IMG/VR virus record: IMGVR_UViG_3300031525_000027 | Location: 1-29,598 of that record | Strand: one strand, 5' to 3' | Origin: a virus | DNA: 29,598 bases | Part shown: positions 1 through 8,043 of the stretch, one piece after another | Layout: the number at the start of each line of letters is the position of its first letter | Numbering within the stretch: the stretch's first letter is position 1 | Program-made: the position numbers and the translations under genes | Notes under the pieces: model-generated | Databases searched by the model: none | Told to the model about the DNA's origin: nothing | The model's input: only the letters and a program-made list of their open reading frames with translations

Positions 1-1620
1 GGCTTTCGCGCGCGCCGCCTTGGCTATGGCTTCGGGGTGACCCGCAGGAAGACCAGCAGCCATCTCAAGGACGTCCTCATCTTTTCCGTCCGTCAGCTCC
101 GCCGTCTCTTCTTGGACCAGAGTCACGAGTATTCCGCACATCTGAATGACAAGCGCCTTCAGCTTTGCTGGTATTTCAGTGGCTTTATCATCCTCCATGA
201 ACTGCTCGAAGGCGACGGTGCTTTGCAGACTCTGAAGCTCATTGAGTAGATTGGCCATCCAACCCACTTGATGAAGCCCCTTCTGGAGATCAGTTGCGGG
301 CGCGGCCTTTTCTTTCTTGTCCTTCTTCTTGCCTTTCCAGTCATCGGGAAGGGCATCCTCGGCCCCAATCGCCTTGGCGCGCGCAATGATGTGCGCTTTC
401 ACTTCCGGCTTAGAACCGGCACGGCCCCAATCATGAACTGCATTCTCCACATCCTTCTTCGTCTTAATTGGGAATGAGCCATCTTCCATGGCTTCCTTGC
501 CGGCCATTTCCTTGTGCTCCTTGTCGGAATAATCCTTTTTCCCGAGCGCATCAGCAGCTGCTTTGTCGGCCTCTTCCTTGGCGGCTTTTTCCTTCGCGGC
601 CATTTCGGCATCGTCTTTCTCGGCCTTTTCCTTCGCCTTTTTGGCCTTCTCCTCGCGGCGCTCCTTCTTGGCCTTTTTCTCGTCTTCCGAGTCGCCGTCC
701 TTGTCCTCATCGTCCTCGGGCTTCTTAGCGGCTTTCAGTAGCTGATCCATTTGGGACAGCGCGGGTGCAAGCTCGGCTTGCTTTTCGAGGTGGAGATTAT
801 GGACTTCGGCTTCGCGCTTGCTGTCGAACGGAGTGCTGTCATTGGCGAGCCACTTCTGCACCGGCGCAGACTTGGGCTTTACTGCCTTGCCGTCCTTCAC
901 GAGCGCGGGCTTCGCATCAGTGGCAACCTTCGCCAGCAACGCCTTCTGCTCGTCCGTCGCCTCGCCTTTGGCATCCGCATCCTGAGCGGCTTTCAGCAAT
1001 TCCGCATCGGCCTGCGCAATGAGCGCCTTCTGTTCGTCAGTTGCAGTGCCTTTTGCCAGCGCCTCTTTGGCGGCAGTGAGTGCCTTGGGGTCCATGGAAT
1101 CCTCGTTGTGTGAAGGGGTGATGAATTTGCGCAGCTCGTGTGAGCCGTCCATTTTGATCGCGGTGAAAGTGGCCGTTGGAACACAGGGGTTATCGACGAG
1201 CGATATTTCGCTCAGCTCGGGAGTGAAACGCCAAAAACTGGGGTTATCCTTGTCCTGCCAGCGCTTCGTGTAAGAACCGCCGATGGAAAAGCCCGTATAG
1301 ACACCTTCACGGCACTTTTCCCACTCATCCTCGTCGATGATCTTGGCCACGCCTTCGATGCGTTTGTTGTCGTCATCGAAGGAAATATCTGTGAACTTGC
1401 CAGCGGCCACCTTATCGTGCATGGCACGTACATTGCCCAGCGATTTTCCACCCGAGGCGGCCTTAATCTCGTCGGACCATGCCTGAACGGCAGGCTTGCC
1501 GGATGCGTAATCAAAAATCTCTCCCGACTTATCCGGGCATTCCTCAGTCAGAACGCCATATACCAAGCGTTTTTCCTCGTCGATCTTCGTGATCGGAAGA
1601 AAGAGACGAAGCTCGGACAT
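1..1620 (-). CDS. Phage head maturation protease (XkdF/S78-like), 3' end outside window
   Basis: The frame is open for 540 codons from the ATG at 1620 to the window edge, so the C-terminus is missing. Residues about 1-155 look like a prohead protease: a candidate catalytic His at H68 (motif AMHDK), the YTGFSIGGS motif with S112, and LSEISLVDNPC near 137-146, which matches the family's usual end of the protease domain. A long Lys/Glu/Ala-rich, probably helical scaffold-like stretch follows (about 265-380). Then comes a DUF6582-like segment near 382-428 (KKDVENAVHDWGRAG and following). Known role of the family: cleaving scaffold and capsid proteins during head assembly. The location downstream of portal and MuF fits. 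No clear ribosome-binding site precedes the start, but it is the first in-frame ATG and the fold begins right there. Family assignment is by motif recognition. Confidence 0.75.
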   Translation of the reverse strand, partial: MSELRLFLPITKIDEEKRLVYGVLTEECPDKSGEIFDYASGKPAVQAWSDEIKAASGGKSLGNVRAMHDKVAAGKFTDISFDDDNKRIEGVAKIIDEDEWEKCREGVYTGFSIGGSYTKRWQDKDNPSFWRFTPELSEISLVDNPCVPTATFTAIKMDGSHELRKFITPSHNEDSMDPKALTAAKEALAKGTATDEQKALIAQADAELLKAAQDADAKGEATDEQKALLAKVATDAKPALVKDGKAVKPKSAPVQKWLANDSTPFDSKREAEVHNLHLEKQAELAPALSQMDQLLKAAKKPEDDEDKDGDSEDEKKAKKERREEKAKKAKEKAEKDDAEMAAKEKAAKEEADKAAADALGKKDYSDKEHKEMAGKEAMEDGSFPIKTKKDVENAVHDWGRAGSKPEVKAHIIARAKAIGAEDALPDDWKGKKKDKKEKAAPATDLQKGLHQVGWMANLLNELQSLQSTVAFEQFMEDDKATEIPAKLKALVIQMCGILVTLVQEETAELTDGKDEDVLEMAAGLPAGHPEAIAKAARAKA

Positions 1621-1642
1621 CGGGGCGACTCATGGAGTGGGT

Positions 1643-1681
1643 TAAAAAACAAAAGGGCTGCCCGGTTAAGAGCGGCCCTCA
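1643..1681 (-). terminator. Intrinsic terminator inside the head operon
   Basis: Read on the minus strand, AGGGC pairs with GCCCT, with an extra GC/GC pair after a mismatch and a loop of about 10 nt, followed by TTTTGTTTTTT. It lies between the 62-aa gene and the protease start, so it would reduce read-through into the protease gene. The stem is short, so efficiency may be partial. Confidence 0.55.
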
Positions 1682-1703
1682 GGGAACCAGCAACGAAAGG
1701 AAA

Positions 1704-1892
1704 TCAGTGTCTCGTAGCGGTGTGCACGTTTAGCTCGCATAACTGCACAAACCGTTGCGCATCGACATCGCCCAGCTTTGCCGCGCGCTGAATACGCGCC
1801 AGCAGCATGAACTTCTGCACGGAGAGGATGTTTGGGTTGTTCGAGTTGAGGATGGCGATGATGTTCTGCACGACGCTACTCGTCTGCGTCAT
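1704..1892 (-). CDS. Small hypothetical protein, 62 aa
   Basis: The ATG overlaps the stop of the upstream 56-aa gene in an ATGA arrangement, which indicates translational coupling. The protein is mostly helical in appearance, with an NSNNPN turn near residues 17-22 and RIQRAAKLGDVDAQRF near 34-49, where the phrase KLGDVDAQRF resembles a single Sel1-type helical repeat. I do not recognise a family. Position between MuF and the protease suggests a head-assembly or connector role (inference). A terminator lies just after its stop. Confidence 0.6.
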   Translation of the reverse strand: MTQTSSVVQNIIAILNSNNPNILSVQKFMLLARIQRAAKLGDVDAQRFVQLCELNVHTATRH

Positions 1893-2059
1893 CCGTCTTT
1901 TTTGCCAGATAGATCGAAACCCATTGGCTGTCTTGACTTGACGAAAGGCAGACCTGTATGGTCGTAGACGACCGGTTGTTGCGGCTTATCCTGTTCGAGT
2001 ACCGTTCTCACTTCCGGCACCCGACCGCCGTCAAACCACCAGTCATTCATCTTCGTCAT
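1889..2059 (-). CDS. Small hypothetical protein, 56 aa
   Basis: The start was placed at the ATG at 2059 because AAGGA lies 8-9 nt upstream; it overlaps the 3' end of MuF by 17 bp. The open frame extends further upstream, but only as antisense-like sequence inside MuF. The product begins MTKMNDWWFDGG, has a central PVVYDHTGLPF segment that looks like a short beta hairpin and ends in a basic GKKDG tail. No family is recognised. Small genes here often encode head-completion or decoration proteins; that is only a positional inference. Confidence 0.6.
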   Translation of the reverse strand: MTKMNDWWFDGGRVPEVRTVLEQDKPQQPVVYDHTGLPFVKSRQPMGFDLSGKKDG

Positions 2060-2573
2060 CGTTTGAATCCTTCTCGTCATCGACCACCGACTCCGTATGG
2101 CATTCGCAATTTGGATGGGCGGTTTCGCAGTCATCTCCGCTTGGAAAGGAGTCTTCGACGTCGATTTCGCCAGCATCCTGATTTTCTTCGCAGATAGGAC
2201 AAGGGTCTGAATCGCATACCCAAATCTTCTTCAGCTTCACGCCAGCCGCTTTCGCTTCCTTGTACCCCGCCAAGGCCCCCTGCCCGGTCGCCATCGCTAC
2301 TTCCGTATCGGCGATCAGCGTGGCGCGTTCTTGGCCGAAAATGCCAGACGCCATAATCTGGTCGATGATATCCTCCCGCATCGCTCCGGCTTCAAGGCCG
2401 TCACCGACGATCGTGCGCAGCATGTCGCGCGTCGAGTCGTCGATATCGGTCACCAACTCGGCGGCGCGTTGTTTTGCATACGCCGCCGCGCGCTCATTCG
2501 CATGGCTGAAGAAATCTGTTTCCTCGGAGATTCCAAGGGAAACCAATTCATCACCTGCTCGGTCTGCCGCCAC
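2043..2573 (-). CDS. MuF-type minor head / head morphogenesis protein
   Basis: From a GTG start this is 176 aa. It carries the C-terminal half of the MuF (SPP1 gp7-like) domain: ADTEVAMATGQGALAGY, then a cysteine cluster CDSDPCPIC and finally AHPNCECH, the usual zinc-ribbon-like end of the family. MuF proteins are minor head proteins that work with the portal during assembly. The start is questionable. The same frame stays open upstream to 2844 and reads like protein (for example DLELLAGLTAVHPWLE) but contains no ATG, GTG or TTG before 2573. The upstream part overlaps the end of the portal gene in the -1 frame, so the natural product may be a portal-MuF fusion made by frameshifting. The tail is very acidic (DDEKDSNDDEDE). 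Confidence 0.82.
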   Translation of the reverse strand: MAADRAGDELVSLGISEETDFFSHANERAAAYAKQRAAELVTDIDDSTRDMLRTIVGDGLEAGAMREDIIDQIMASGIFGQERATLIADTEVAMATGQGALAGYKEAKAAGVKLKKIWVCDSDPCPICEENQDAGEIDVEDSFPSGDDCETAHPNCECHTESVVDDEKDSNDDEDE

Positions 2574-2749
2574 ATTTTCAAGCCACGGATGAACGGCTGT
2601 GAGGCCAGCAAGTAATTCAAGGTCAAGATCGGTGACTATTCCATCGGATTCATCATCGCTATCGGCCTTGGCGAGTTTTCCCAGCGCTGTTTTTAGCTGC
2701 TTGGCTACCGACCTGCCGGTTTTCGCCAGAACCTTCGCGGCAAGCCGCT

Positions 2750-4363
2750 TTATGGCTCCGCGCGATTTCCGTGCCTGTAACCTGTCATGAGGAGATATGG
2801 ATTGGGCTTTTTTTTTAAGCCCTTGGCCATTTTGCTGTTTGTGTCAGCATGGTCATCCGGCTGCTTTTGTTTAGATTTTGGGTTATTAGGCGCTTTCTGG
2901 CCGCCACCATCACCCCCGCTGTGTTCATCGTCTATCTGACGACCGCCATTGTGACCCATGCGCGCCGCTGCGGCATCTGACATAGCCTGCTGCTGTGCCT
3001 GATTGTCGGCGTCCTGCTCTTCCGGTGATTTGATGGCAACATATCCGGTTGCGGTGAGTGCCATCGGCACTGCGAAAGCACCCCCTAAAGCATCTTCGCC
3101 CATACCATCGCGCGCTTCATCGATGGAGATAATTCCTGCTTTAACATCGCCCTGCCGGATGGTCGCCGCCACCTCTGGGTCCATTTCGCGGTCGTCCTGA
3201 TAGTCAAATACCAGATCAGGAGACTTGAAATCTTCGGCGATGATACGATTCCAGAATTTCCGGATGAACTTCATCAGCGGCGCAAGGCCTTCCTCGCGCG
3301 CCTGATCGTGCTGGTTTTCCGCTACCGCACGGTTATTCGCTTTCACCAGAGCAGTGGGCGATATCGAGAAGACGAAACAAATAACCCGTGTCAGGTAATC
3401 GTCATATTCATCCTTCAGTACCGGCTCTTTCGTGGCCTGGTACTTGAACTCACCGGGAAGAAACTTAAGATGACGGCGCTGCCCGAGATTCCCGGACATC
3501 ATCGAATCCCACCACTTCTGGAAATCCGTGATCTGTTCTTGCGTCCAATCCTTCGGGAGCCCAAGGAAGGCATCGGGTTGACTGCCTTCGCGGTAGTATT
3601 CCAGCTGGGACAGCGCCCGCCGGATGGCAGTGTTTACCGTGATGATTATCTGCTCAACATGGGAGTAGCCGTACAGCTTGTGACTGCGTGGATTCCGCAT
3701 CAGGTAGAGCAGCTCGTCCGAAGTGTAATCGACAGCCGGAACGCCTTTCAGCACTTCCTGATAAGCCGGATCGGGAGGTGAGGGCCGGAAGCCATAATCG
3801 TTAATAAGAGGCTTTATCCTCGCGCCGTCGATTATCCTAAGCGCGTAGAGATCACCCTTCCGGTCCGGCCAGCGATACACGCTCGCTGCGTCGATAACGA
3901 ACGCGTCTTCGAGTAACATCCGCATCCACTGATCGAAGCCCCGTTCCTTATCGGGACTCTCCATGAACGCGGTAATCTTTTCGATACGCTTCTGCTGGTC
4001 TGCAGTAGCCGTCACACGCTTTTTGTCGCCGTCAATCGGCTTGACCTTTACCCCCCAGTCCAGTGCTTCGATCTGATCCTTGCGGGTTTCGATGACGGCG
4101 CGCAGGATGTCGCAGTTATCGGCAAGTCCTCGCATGTCCGCGAAGGAAACACCCTCATTGCCGCGCGGGCTGTAGTTAAGATTCAGTCCGGTGGGATAGT
4201 CCCACGTGCGGCCCTTGACATCCGCAGGGGCCACGGGCGGCAGAGGCTGCAACGGCGAAAACCACCCGTTTGGTGCGACGCCGGAGACAACGTAGCGCGC
4301 AGCCTGCGTCACGCGCCTGACGATGCCGGGGGAGATCGGCGTTACCTTTCCCCCTTCCGGCAT
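2750..4363 (-). CDS. Phage portal protein (HK97/Phage_portal family)
   Basis: The protein is 537 aa. It forms the dodecameric ring at the capsid vertex through which DNA enters and leaves. Visible family features: an N-terminal LADNCDILRAVIETRKDQI helix around residues 80-98; a clip/stem region with LYALRIIDGARIKPL; YGYSHVEQIIITVNTAIRRALSQLEYYREG; and the hallmark ISPTALVKANN followed by ENQHDQAREEGLAPLMKFI. The C-terminus is low-complexity (Gln/Asp/Lys-rich, GGDGGGQKAPNN and similar) and ends 18 codons beyond an A9 slippery run. The start has a GAGGT ribosome-binding site about 6 nt upstream. Length and order (terminase, portal, MuF, protease) are standard for HK97-like phages. Confidence 0.95.
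   Translation of the reverse strand: MPEGGKVTPISPGIVRRVTQAARYVVSGVAPNGWFSPLQPLPPVAPADVKGRTWDYPTGLNLNYSPRGNEGVSFADMRGLADNCDILRAVIETRKDQIEALDWGVKVKPIDGDKKRVTATADQQKRIEKITAFMESPDKERGFDQWMRMLLEDAFVIDAASVYRWPDRKGDLYALRIIDGARIKPLINDYGFRPSPPDPAYQEVLKGVPAVDYTSDELLYLMRNPRSHKLYGYSHVEQIIITVNTAIRRALSQLEYYREGSQPDAFLGLPKDWTQEQITDFQKWWDSMMSGNLGQRRHLKFLPGEFKYQATKEPVLKDEYDDYLTRVICFVFSISPTALVKANNRAVAENQHDQAREEGLAPLMKFIRKFWNRIIAEDFKSPDLVFDYQDDREMDPEVAATIRQGDVKAGIISIDEARDGMGEDALGGAFAVPMALTATGYVAIKSPEEQDADNQAQQQAMSDAAAARMGHNGGRQIDDEHSGGDGGGQKAPNNPKSKQKQPDDHADTNSKMAKGLKKKPNPYLLMTGYRHGNRAEP
2807..2813 (-). other. Candidate -1 ribosomal frameshift site (A AAA AAG) near the portal 3' end
   Basis: In the portal frame the minus strand reads TTA AAA AAA AAG CCC, so the heptamer A AAA AAG is in the zero frame, as in the dnaX slippery site. 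A -1 slip enters the open MuF frame after portal residue 519 and skips the portal stop at 2750-2752, giving a product of about 773 aa. The run is nine A residues and is itself flanked by GGGC and GCCC. An AAGGG lies just upstream. A hairpin with arms CGCGGAGCC and GGCTtgCCGCG lies at 2736-2762, about 44 nt downstream. A sequencing or assembly indel in the A run is the main alternative. Confidence 0.5.
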
Positions 4364-4382
4364 GACCTACCTCGTGTAGTGG

Positions 4383-5117
4383 CTAGACGCCGAGCGAGAC
4401 GGCGGGCGTATCCGCGTTAAGCGTGAGCGTCGCGCTTGCCGGGAATGTTGCGGGCAATGCGCCGTAGGTGGCTGCGACCGAGATACCCGTGACCGCCTCG
4501 CCCGATGCCACAAGAGCATGCGCCGCGGTGTCGTAGCCCAGCTCGTTCGAGATCGTTCCGGTGTAAAGCGTCTTCACACCCTCTACGCTCGGGAACGTGC
4601 TGGAAGCCGTAAAGATCGAGGCAATCCAGTACCAACCGGGGGTGAGGGTCGGAGGAACGGTAGGTGTGGTGGTGGAGACAGCCGTGCCGGTCAATCCCGT
4701 TACCGCGCCGGAATCATAAATAAGCGCGCCGGGATAGCCGTTGCTGTCGGCATAGATACCCAGATGCGCCGCGCCACCGGTCTGGCCGGTCGTGACGCTA
4801 AGATTCAGCGTGGCGACGGAGACAGCATTCGGAACATAGATCGGGTAAGCATAGAGCGTGCCCGTCACCGTCAGCACGGGCTCAAGCGTCGCGCCGGGCG
4901 GCAGGCCGTAGAAGCGGCCTTTTACCCACGGGAGCACCGGAGCATTTTCGGGGCTGGGGATCAGCGAGCAGCCGCCCTTCAACAGGTCGGTTACGTCAGT
5001 GCCGACATTAACCGGCGTAACAACGCCATTGACGGCGGTGTACGTGTTCCCGCTCTGACACTGCTGGGTGTAATTGGGCTGGCCCGTGGGGGCCTGTAGG
5101 GTCGTAGTTGCCGTCAT
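4383..5117 (-). CDS. Putative virion structural protein with fibre/decoration-like beta domain
   Basis: The start was set at the ATG at 5117 because AAGGAG lies 6 nt upstream; the frame is open for 70 codons more, but that part overlaps the terminase end and has no ribosome-binding site. The 244-aa product is rich in Thr, Gly, Ala, Pro and Val. Its middle contains LGIYADSNGYPGALIYDSG and LTPGWYWIASIF, the pattern of beta-sandwich domains seen in phage fibres and decoration proteins. The N-terminus (NVGTDVTDLLKGGCSLI) resembles short phage surface proteins in which a GT..V..LL..GC stretch recurs. It sits between terminase and portal, an unusual slot for a fibre. Exact role unknown. Confidence 0.75.
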   Translation of the reverse strand: MTATTTLQAPTGQPNYTQQCQSGNTYTAVNGVVTPVNVGTDVTDLLKGGCSLIPSPENAPVLPWVKGRFYGLPPGATLEPVLTVTGTLYAYPIYVPNAVSVATLNLSVTTGQTGGAAHLGIYADSNGYPGALIYDSGAVTGLTGTAVSTTTPTVPPTLTPGWYWIASIFTASSTFPSVEGVKTLYTGTISNELGYDTAAHALVASGEAVTGISVAATYGALPATFPASATLTLNADTPAVSLGV

Positions 5118-5137
5118 AAGAACTCCTTGCGTGAGGT

Positions 5138-6556
5138 TTATGGTTGTTTCGTCTTTTCGGTAGATTTCTGTGCGGCCTTCGCCTGCGACTCCGCGTAGCC
5201 GAGCCAGCCGGCACCGGGAATGGGCTGCAGGATTGCGTTTACGGCACCGGCGAGCGCATCGACCTGATCGTCGTGGCCTTTCGTGGGAGGAAAATTCTCC
5301 AGCTCGCTGAAGAATGTTTCGTTCCACGCGCCCCGCACGACCTTGATATTGCCGACTTCAGCCTGCGAAGATGCCGGACCGGCACGCGTTACTTTATCGC
5401 CGGTCTCGCGCTCTGAGTGGACTATGTAGCCCGCAAGCTGCGTCGTCAGGTATGTTGACTGCGACTTTCCGGCCTGTCCGGGATCTTGGGGGATTCGTAT
5501 CCTTACGACCTTGCCGTCACCCGCAGCGATATTACTTATCGCGGTCTCCACGGTACGAGGGCTGCCCTGGAACCGCTCGACGTGCTCGACATAGAAGATT
5601 CCCCTGCCATCCCTCGAAAGCTTAAGGCCCACGGTCCAGTCGGGATCGCTGCCCTCTTTCTTTTCCGTCGCTGCCAGGTCCCAGCTTCTGATAGCTGGAA
5701 GCCCGGCAGGTGCGGCGTCTATCACCTCGAAATAGCTGCGCTTGAAATATAGACCGGCGCTCGGCCTGATTTTCCAGTTGCCCTTAAGAAGCCTCTCACG
5801 CTCGACCAGGGTCTGGGCTTTAAGATTCGCCTCATAATCCGGGTCCTTCTCCATGAGGATTTTGTTGTCCTCAAGCTTCGAGAGAATAAAGGTAACCGAT
5901 TTAGGCTCGTTGGCCTTGGTGCCCGGACTTCCCGCGATCAGTTCTTCTTTGCTATCGCCCCATACAAGGTCGTCGCCACGGCGGATAAACCACCGGACCA
6001 CGCCGCTGCGTTCCTGTATCGCATATCCGGTATCCGGGTCAATCCACCAAGCGATGAACTCCGCCACCCAGCTATCTGCATCGGGATTCGTCGTTGCGCG
6101 GATATAAGGCTTGACGCCGCATGTCGTGCGATTGCGGCTCAGCATGTAGAAGAACTGCGTTTTCGTGAAACCGGTCAACTCGTCAAAGCCGATGAACGGT
6201 ATCTGTGCGCCCTTCCAAGCGTATTTTGTGGATTCCTTTTCCAGATGCGAGAAGCTGACCCGCGCGCCGGAAGGAAATCGCCAGTCGAGATTCTGTTCTC
6301 TCGGAACAGCCCCCGGAATCTGTCCATAGAGGCCTGAGCTTTCATCCCACAAACCGCCCTGCTTGCGGATTTCGACCGATTCGCGCCGAAAGATTACTGC
6401 GCCGAACTTGGGGTTCGCCATGTGGCGGAGCGCTTCAAGAAGCAGCCCGTATGATTTGCCGCCACCCGCAGCACCACCAAAAATAACGATGTCGGCCGGA
6501 GTGGACAGGAAGGTCTCTTGCGGCCCTTCCTGCGGCCTAATTTCCGTCGCGTCCAT
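5138..6556 (-). CDS. terL: Terminase large subunit
   Basis: The protein is 472 aa and is the ATP-driven motor and nuclease that packages DNA into the prohead. The ATPase domain shows Walker A GGAAGGGKS at residues 27-35, Walker B-like IPFIGFDEL near 119-127 and a coupling motif RATTNP. The C-terminal RNase H-like nuclease has the expected acidic positions: RSWDLA, then IPQDPGQAGK and GHDDQVDALAGA near the end. It overlaps the upstream candidate small subunit by 20 bp, consistent with coupled translation. Length is typical of the family. Confidence 0.95.
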   Translation of the reverse strand: MDATEIRPQEGPQETFLSTPADIVIFGGAAGGGKSYGLLLEALRHMANPKFGAVIFRRESVEIRKQGGLWDESSGLYGQIPGAVPREQNLDWRFPSGARVSFSHLEKESTKYAWKGAQIPFIGFDELTGFTKTQFFYMLSRNRTTCGVKPYIRATTNPDADSWVAEFIAWWIDPDTGYAIQERSGVVRWFIRRGDDLVWGDSKEELIAGSPGTKANEPKSVTFILSKLEDNKILMEKDPDYEANLKAQTLVERERLLKGNWKIRPSAGLYFKRSYFEVIDAAPAGLPAIRSWDLAATEKKEGSDPDWTVGLKLSRDGRGIFYVEHVERFQGSPRTVETAISNIAAGDGKVVRIRIPQDPGQAGKSQSTYLTTQLAGYIVHSERETGDKVTRAGPASSQAEVGNIKVVRGAWNETFFSELENFPPTKGHDDQVDALAGAVNAILQPIPGAGWLGYAESQAKAAQKSTEKTKQP

Positions 6557-6911
6557 TGGACGGCAGGTAAATCACGGGCGCCTGCAGGTCCTTGCCGTCC
6601 TTGCCAGTGAATTGGTTTTCCTGCGGCAGTTTGCCGTCGATGTTCTCCGTCGCATATCCAATGGCCTGCATGTCGCCTTTCAGCGCCTTCTTAAGTGCCA
6701 CTGCGGCGATTAACTGCGCCACCGTGGGCTCGTTCTTGCCGAGTGCGTTGATTTCCTCGATGCTGTGATTGGCGAGATATTTCACTGACTGACGGATGGA
6801 CCATTTGGCCGGACCCTTCTTTGTCGCCTTGCGTGGGTCGGGACCATCGGGATCGCCGAAGCGATGCCCTTTCGATGCATCGGCTGTCAGGTTGTGGCCT
6901 CTCTTTCCCAT
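6537..6911 (-). CDS. Probable terminase small subunit
   Basis: The protein is 124 aa, encoded directly upstream of and overlapping terL, the normal place for the DNA-recognition subunit. It starts with a basic stretch (RGHNLTADASKGHRFG and DPRKATKKGPAKW) and continues with a helical part: IRQSVKYLANHSIEEINAL, then VALKKALKGDMQAIGYATENIDGKLPQ. The latter phrase is common in small terminase-like or DUF5681-like phage proteins. I see no decisive helix-turn-helix, so the call rests on position plus this phrase. Confidence 0.65.
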   Translation of the reverse strand: MGKRGHNLTADASKGHRFGDPDGPDPRKATKKGPAKWSIRQSVKYLANHSIEEINALGKNEPTVAQLIAAVALKKALKGDMQAIGYATENIDGKLPQENQFTGKDGKDLQAPVIYLPSNGRDGN

Positions 6912-6968
6912 CGGTCGTACTCAATACTTAATAAGTTGATGTTCTGGTATTAATGACTGAACGCCCGT

Positions 6969-7475
6969 TCATTTCTTCTTGGGGTTCTTCTCGGTAAGAA
7001 TACTGAATTCGTGATTGCACTTCGGGCAGTGCACGATGCGTGAGTCTTCCTCATCCGCCCCGGCTCCGGCCTTGTCGTCCTCCGGCCCGGTCTCTTCGCC
7101 CAGCCCCAACCACTTCTCCGGCATGCCGAAGTCCGTAAGCTCCTCGATGCTGAAATCCGCACTCAGCAACTCGAAATCCCATTCCCCGAACGGGAGATTA
7201 TCCTGGATCAGCAGGCGTCGGAATTGGTCATCCGTGAGGTCGCGATTGGGAACCAGGACCGGCACTTCCCTGATTTTCAGTTCCTGAAATATCTTCAGGC
7301 GCTGATGGCCGCCGATGATGCGCAAGTCCTTCGTTGCAAGGACGCGCTGATGGTAGCCGTTTTCCGTGATGCTTTTCTTCAGGCGCTCATAAGCTTCCGT
7401 CGAGATCCTGCGTGGATTCCGTTCAAACGGCGTGAGGTCTTTGACCTTAACCGTCTTCTCGGTCCACTTGATCAC
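6969..7475 (-). CDS. ParB-like N-terminal domain protein
   Basis: The start was placed at the GTG at 7475 (VIKWTEKTVKVKDLTPF); a TTG at 7529 in frame is possible but the extra residues do not look like the domain. The 168-aa protein has the ParB/Sulfiredoxin-type core: NPRRISTEAYERLKKSI, then the GGHQRLKIFQEL box and LIQDNLPFGEWDFELL. In cellular ParB the GERR box binds CTP; here it reads GGHQR, as in many phage versions. The end carries a single HCPKCNHEF zinc-knuckle-like motif after an acidic linker. ParB-like proteins often accompany phage terminase genes; the biochemical role here is not known. Confidence 0.85.
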   Translation of the reverse strand: MIKWTEKTVKVKDLTPFERNPRRISTEAYERLKKSITENGYHQRVLATKDLRIIGGHQRLKIFQELKIREVPVLVPNRDLTDDQFRRLLIQDNLPFGEWDFELLSADFSIEELTDFGMPEKWLGLGEETGPEDDKAGAGADEEDSRIVHCPKCNHEFSILTEKNPKKK

Positions 7476-7631
7476 ACGAAATCTCTGAAATGAATTAAAA
7501 TGGTGGTTTGGGCGACTAACCCCGCGCAAGGTGAAGTCGACTCCGCCGCCTGGTTGCTTGTTTTTCTGTTTTTCGCAGCGGTAAAGGCAGTTTCCAACGC
7601 GATGACCGAACTACGGTCTCAGGAGGTCGAC

Positions 7632-7712
7632 ATGATGGCAAATGTTAAATCGTTCGCAGCTGGGGTGGTAGAAACCATCTGGGCGGTTGGAGCCGGCGTC
7701 CTCGCGGCCTGA
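7632..7712 (+). CDS. Possible 26-aa hydrophobic peptide
   Basis: An AGGAGG is 5 nt upstream of ATG ATG at 7632, a near-perfect ribosome-binding site on the plus strand between two minus-strand genes. The peptide MMANVKSFAAGVVETIWAV continues with GAGVLAA and could form one membrane helix. The same frame is open back to an ATG at 7500, but that longer version lacks such a site. It could be a toxin-like or regulatory peptide, or a chance ORF. A terminator follows at 7962-7992. Confidence 0.35.
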   Translation: MMANVKSFAAGVVETIWAVGAGVLAA

Positions 7713-7725
7713 AGTTTTTCCCGCA

Positions 7726-7926
7726 CTACTTCGAATCGACGATCCCGTTCAGCTTGCGCCACGCCGCGAGCTTGCGCTCATAGGCAAGCTGCTTCATCTC
7801 GGATTCCTCGCGGGTCATGGTCGTGCGCACCACGGGCTTATCAAGGGTCGCCGAGATGCGTACCGCCTGGCAGGAGCCGGGGTCGAGAACAGAGGGCGGC
7901 GAGACACTGGATTTCAGGAAGGCCAT
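7726..7926 (-). CDS. Small hypothetical protein, 66 aa
   Basis: The start is taken at the ATG at 7926 (a GTG precedes it directly). The N-terminal half is extended and Pro/Ser-rich (SSVSPPSVLDPGS). The C-terminal half is a charged helix (TREESEMKQLAYERKLAAW). It lies just inside a strong terminator that separates it from the upstream moron, so it may be the first gene of the late minus-strand transcript. No family is recognised. Confidence 0.55.
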   Translation of the reverse strand: MAFLKSSVSPPSVLDPGSCQAVRISATLDKPVVRTTMTREESEMKQLAYERKLAAWRKLNGIVDSK

Positions 7927-7961
7927 CACGGAATCTTACCGGAGGCCAGCGCAAAGGCAAT

Positions 7962-7992
7962 AAAAAAGCCGCCTAAGGGCGGCCATATTTTT
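7962..7992 (-). terminator. Strong, largely bidirectional intrinsic terminator
   Basis: A perfect 6-bp stem, GCCGCC (7968-7973) and GGCGGC (7978-7983), encloses a TAAG loop. On the minus strand it is followed immediately by six T residues; on the plus strand the T run starts 6 nt later (ATTTTTG). It would stop leftward transcripts of the long early operon before the packaging genes. Confidence 0.75.
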
Positions 7993-8043
7993 GAGACACG
8001 AAGTGCGTGTCAGTGAAAGCACTCTAGCTCACCCATCTGTAAT

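Noticed and set aside
563-745. Plus-strand Ala/Ser/Phe-rich ORFs over 468-745
   Set aside because: They are antisense images of the Lys/Glu/Ala-rich part of the protease gene.
5118-5327. N-terminal extension of the structural protein
   Set aside because: It overlaps the terminase end, has Arg-rich antisense-like composition and lacks a ribosome-binding site, whereas 5117 has AAGGAG.
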